Below, in pieces: positions 61,749 to 64,000 of a stretch of 64,000 bases of DNA. The translations under genes and the position numbers were made by a program. Source of the DNA: an uncultured Lachnospiraceae bacterium (GTDB lineage: Bacteria; Bacillota; Clostridia; Lachnospirales; Lachnospiraceae); contig CALWSF010000011.1 in NCBI GenBank assembly GCA_944384125.1, positions 1 through 64,000 of the forward strand, given 5' to 3'. Every line of letters starts with the position of its first letter. The first letter of the stretch is position 1. A model generated the notes under the pieces. The model did not search any database. It was not told the DNA's origin and saw only the letters and a list, made by a program, of their open reading frames with translations.

Positions 61749-62485
61749 TGGCAAAAACAGTGCGTCTTGACCGATTTCTGGCGGAAATGAAACAGGGTAC
61801 ACGCAGTGAGGTAAAGGAATTTATCCGGAAAGGAAAAGTAACGGTGGACGGTGCGGTATGCAGGGCACCGGAACAGAAAATTGATCCGGATGTGAATGAG
61901 GTATGCCTGAGCGGAAACAGAATCGGATGGGCAGCGGTGGAGTATTATATGCTGAATAAGCCCCAGGGCGTTGTATCGGCAACGGAAGATGGAAGGTATA
62001 AAACGGTTACAGAGCTTATTTCCGATTCCAGAAGAAAAGATTTGTTCCCTGTGGGGCGTCTGGATATAGATACGGAGGGGCTTCTTCTGATTACGAATGA
62101 CGGCAGCCTTGCTCATATGCTTCTGGCGCCCGGAAAACATGTGGACAAGGTCTATTTTGCACGCGTGCGGGGAAAACTCAGAGAGGGAACAGAAAAACGT
62201 TTCAGGGAAGGCCTTGTCCTTCCTGACGGACAGAAACTTCTTCCGGCCGATCTGATTTTTTTGAACAGCCGGGAGGAAGAGGGAGAGTTTTATTCGGAGG
62301 TAAGACTTACTATCCGTGAAGGGAAATTTCATCAGGTTAAAAGGATGTTTGAGGCGGAAGGCGGCAGTGTCGTTTATTTAAAACGCATTTCCATGGGCAG
62401 TCTCATTCTTGATGATACGTTAAAACCGGGAGAATACCGGGAGCTTACCTCTGAAGAAATAAGGCTTTTAAAAGACAGACAGTGA
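61748..62485 (+). CDS. Pseudouridine synthase, RsuA family
   Basis: 245 residues. S4 domain at the N-terminus (VRLDRFLAEMKQGTRSEVKE) and catalytic domain with VGRLDIDTEGLLLITNDG, where Asp of RLD is the nucleophile. EFYSEVRLTIREGKFHQVKR is the RsuA/RluB/E motif; RsuA (16S U516) is the best fit. RBS GGAGGTGG inside the previous gene. Confidence 0.92.
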   Translation: MAKTVRLDRFLAEMKQGTRSEVKEFIRKGKVTVDGAVCRAPEQKIDPDVNEVCLSGNRIGWAAVEYYMLNKPQGVVSATEDGRYKTVTELISDSRRKDLFPVGRLDIDTEGLLLITNDGSLAHMLLAPGKHVDKVYFARVRGKLREGTEKRFREGLVLPDGQKLLPADLIFLNSREEEGEFYSEVRLTIREGKFHQVKRMFEAEGGSVVYLKRISMGSLILDDTLKPGEYRELTSEEIRLLKDRQ

Positions 62486-62499
62486 AAGGAGCATAACGA

Positions 62500-63156
62500 A
62501 TGCTGGAAATGACGGAGGCGGTCATTTTTGATTTGGACGGAACGCTGGTAGATTCCATGTGGATGTGGAAGGCAATTGATATTGAATTTCTTGGAAGGTA
62601 CGGCTACAGCTGCCCGGAAGATCTGCAGAAGGCGATTGAAGGGATGAGTTTTTCTGAAACGGCATCTTATTTTAAAGAGCGTTTCCATCTTCCCCTCGAT
62701 ACAGAGGAGATAAAGGAAATCTGGGTGCAGATGTCCATTGACAAGTACCGCCGGGATGTGCGTTTAAAGCCGGGGGCGGAAAAATTCCTTGCCATGCTGA
62801 GAGACTCCTGTATAAAAACGGGAATTGCCACAAGCAACGGACGGGAGATGGTTGACGCTGTTTTGGAGTCCCTTGGAATTAAAGAATATTTTAATGTGGT
62901 TACTACAGCCTGTGAGGTGGCGGCCGGAAAGCCTGCTCCCGATATTTACCTGAAGGTGGCGTCGGATCTCGCCGTGAAGCCGGAGAAGTGTCTTGTCTTT
63001 GAGGATGTTCCGGCGGGGATTCTGGCCGGAAAACGTGCCGGGATGCGGGTGTGCGCTGTGGAGGACGAATTTTCTCTGAATATGACGGCCGAAAAGAGGG
63101 CTCTGGCTGATTATTACATAAAAGATTACTGTGAACTTATGAAGGAGGGGAAATGA
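62500..63156 (+). CDS. HAD-family hydrolase, beta-phosphoglucomutase-like
   Basis: 218 residues. AVIFDLDGTLVDSMW has nucleophile Asp11; ATSNGREMVDAV is motif II; GKPAPDIYLK motif III and FEDVPAGILAGKRAG motif IV. The helical cap is typical of subclass I phosphatases and mutases. Substrate unknown (sugar phosphates are common). Overlaps the YgiQ-family start by 1 bp (TGATG). Confidence 0.9.
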   Translation: MLEMTEAVIFDLDGTLVDSMWMWKAIDIEFLGRYGYSCPEDLQKAIEGMSFSETASYFKERFHLPLDTEEIKEIWVQMSIDKYRRDVRLKPGAEKFLAMLRDSCIKTGIATSNGREMVDAVLESLGIKEYFNVVTTACEVAAGKPAPDIYLKVASDLAVKPEKCLVFEDVPAGILAGKRAGMRVCAVEDEFSLNMTAEKRALADYYIKDYCELMKEGK

Positions 63157-64000
63157 TGAACCGTGATTTTCTGCCGATTTCCCGTTCTGATATGGAAAAA
63201 CGGGGATGGGACGCGTGTGATTTTGTCTATATAACCGGGGACGCCTATGTGGATCATCCTTCCTTTGGCCATGCGATTATCAGCCGTGTCCTGGAATCAA
63301 GGGGATATCGGGTGGGAATCATTCCCCAGCCGGACTGGAAAAATCCGGAGAGCATCCGTATTCTCGGGGAACCGCGCCTGGGCTGGCTGGTAAGTGCCGG
63401 AAACATGGATTCAATGGTAAATCATTATTCCGTATCAAAAAAGAGGCGGGCAAAGGATTCCTACACTCCGGGCGGGGAAATGGGAAAAAGGCCTGATTAT
63501 GCCACGGTGGTGTACTGCAATCTCATAAAGACATGGTCAAAAAAACCGGTTATTATCGGCGGAATCGAGGCAAGTCTGCGCCGGCTGGCACATTATGATT
63601 ACTGGTCAGGCAAACTGAAGCGATCCATTCTTCTGGATTCCCAGGCGGACATCATTTCTTATGGAATGGGCGAACGCTCTGTTGTGGAGATAGCCGATGC
63701 GCTGGCCGGAGGGATTGATGTCGCAGACATTACTTTTGTGGACGGAACCGTCTATAAGGCTTCCAGTCTGGATTCCGTTTATGATGAAGTGCGCCTCCCC
63801 TCCTACAGAGAACTTCTGGCAGATAAAAAAGTGTATGCACAGAGCTTTTACACACAGTATGTCAATACGGATCCTTTTTCCGGGAAGCGTCTGGTGGAAC
63901 CTTACGGAGACAGCCTTTTCGTTATTCAGAACCCTGCTGCCAGACCTCTGTCTCAGCAGGAGATGGACGATGTGTATGCGCTTCCCTATATGAGGACGTA
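63156..64000 (+). CDS. YgiQ-family radical SAM protein (UPF0313), 3' end off-window
   Basis: The first 281 residues are visible from the ATG at 63156, with AAGGAGGGG upstream; the frame stays open to the window edge. The N-terminal domain shows FLPISRSDMEKRGWDACDF, YITGDAYVDHPSFGHAIIS, GYRVGIIPQPDWKN, GNMDSMVNHYSV and KPVIIGGIEASLRRLAHYDY, all family signatures. The CxxxCxxC cluster of the radical SAM domain should come later. Function is unknown. Confidence 0.93.
   Translation, partial: MNRDFLPISRSDMEKRGWDACDFVYITGDAYVDHPSFGHAIISRVLESRGYRVGIIPQPDWKNPESIRILGEPRLGWLVSAGNMDSMVNHYSVSKKRRAKDSYTPGGEMGKRPDYATVVYCNLIKTWSKKPVIIGGIEASLRRLAHYDYWSGKLKRSILLDSQADIISYGMGERSVVEIADALAGGIDVADITFVDGTVYKASSLDSVYDEVRLPSYRELLADKKVYAQSFYTQYVNTDPFSGKRLVEPYGDSLFVIQNPAARPLSQQEMDDVYALPYMRT

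Noticed and set aside
1..64000. tRNA, rRNA or CRISPR loci
   Set aside because: No cloverleaf arms with GTTCGA loop, no rRNA-like stretches and no spaced direct repeats were seen by eye; a dedicated scan could still find a missed small RNA.

Overview
The window reads as chromosomal DNA of a spore-forming, low-to-medium GC Gram-positive anaerobe, most likely a Lachnospiraceae-type member of the Clostridia. The reasons are: a PolC-type replicative polymerase; an alpha/beta small acid-soluble spore protein and a YlbJ-like sporulation membrane protein; Pta-AckA acetate fermentation; the non-mevalonate (DXP/MEP) isoprenoid genes; strong AGGAGG ribosome binding sites; and gene order shared with the Bacillus/Clostridium plsX-acpP-rnc-smc-ftsY, frr-uppS-cdsA-dxr-rseP-polC and ffh-rpsP-rimM-trmD-rplS clusters. 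I see no rRNA, tRNA, CRISPR array, insertion sequence or phage gene. No species can be named from the sequence alone.

Layout. 0-7.5 kb: end of a UPF0210 gene, a methyltransferase, uridine kinase, tmcAL (tRNA-Met acetate ligase), then pta-ackA and yceD-rpmF. 7.5-21.7 kb: a block of accessory genes inserted between rpmF and plsX, which are neighbours in many Firmicutes. It holds a tail-anchored unknown, a YjfB-like small protein, a secreted wall-binding protein, a LysR-glutaminase-AGCS transporter unit, a 902-residue protein I cannot identify, an orphan trpB with a leader that looks like an attenuator, an ArsB/NhaD-type permease, a cytidylate-kinase-like protein and a patatin-like phospholipase. 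21.7-28.4 kb: plsX-acpP-rnc-smc-ftsY. 28.4-31 kb: threonine ammonia-lyase and a ClC-type antiporter. 31-42 kb: pyrH-frr-uppS-cdsA-dxr-rseP-ispG-polC. 42-48.3 kb: a PfkB sugar kinase, a peroxiredoxin, a MATE exporter and a reverse-strand phosphatidylserine/phosphatidylethanolamine operon (VTT protein, pssA, psd, PAP2-like). 48.5-56.2 kb: ylxM-ffh-rpsP-khpA-rimM-trmD-rplS-lepB-rbgA-rnhB/yraN-pgeF. 56.2-64 kb: SASP, rsmD-coaD, a coiled-coil protein, ylbJ, an M23 peptidase, an rRNA methyltransferase, a pseudouridine synthase, a HAD hydrolase and the start of a YgiQ-family gene.

Most of the window is housekeeping: membrane lipid and isoprenoid synthesis, ribosome and tRNA maturation, SRP targeting, and chromosome segregation and replication. 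The less ordinary parts are: the 14-kb insert with its unknown 902-residue protein; the trpB leader, with a consensus promoter, a possible aptamer-like fold and an intrinsic terminator ahead of the start codon; 16-bp perfect palindromes placed over the promoters of glsA and the PfkB kinase; two intrinsic terminators embedded inside the 3' ends of convergent genes (udk and ylbJ); an apparently leaderless ylxM; and an RNase HII-YraN fusion. No wholly new multi-gene system is obvious. The best candidates for undescribed biology are the trpB leader and the 902-residue protein.
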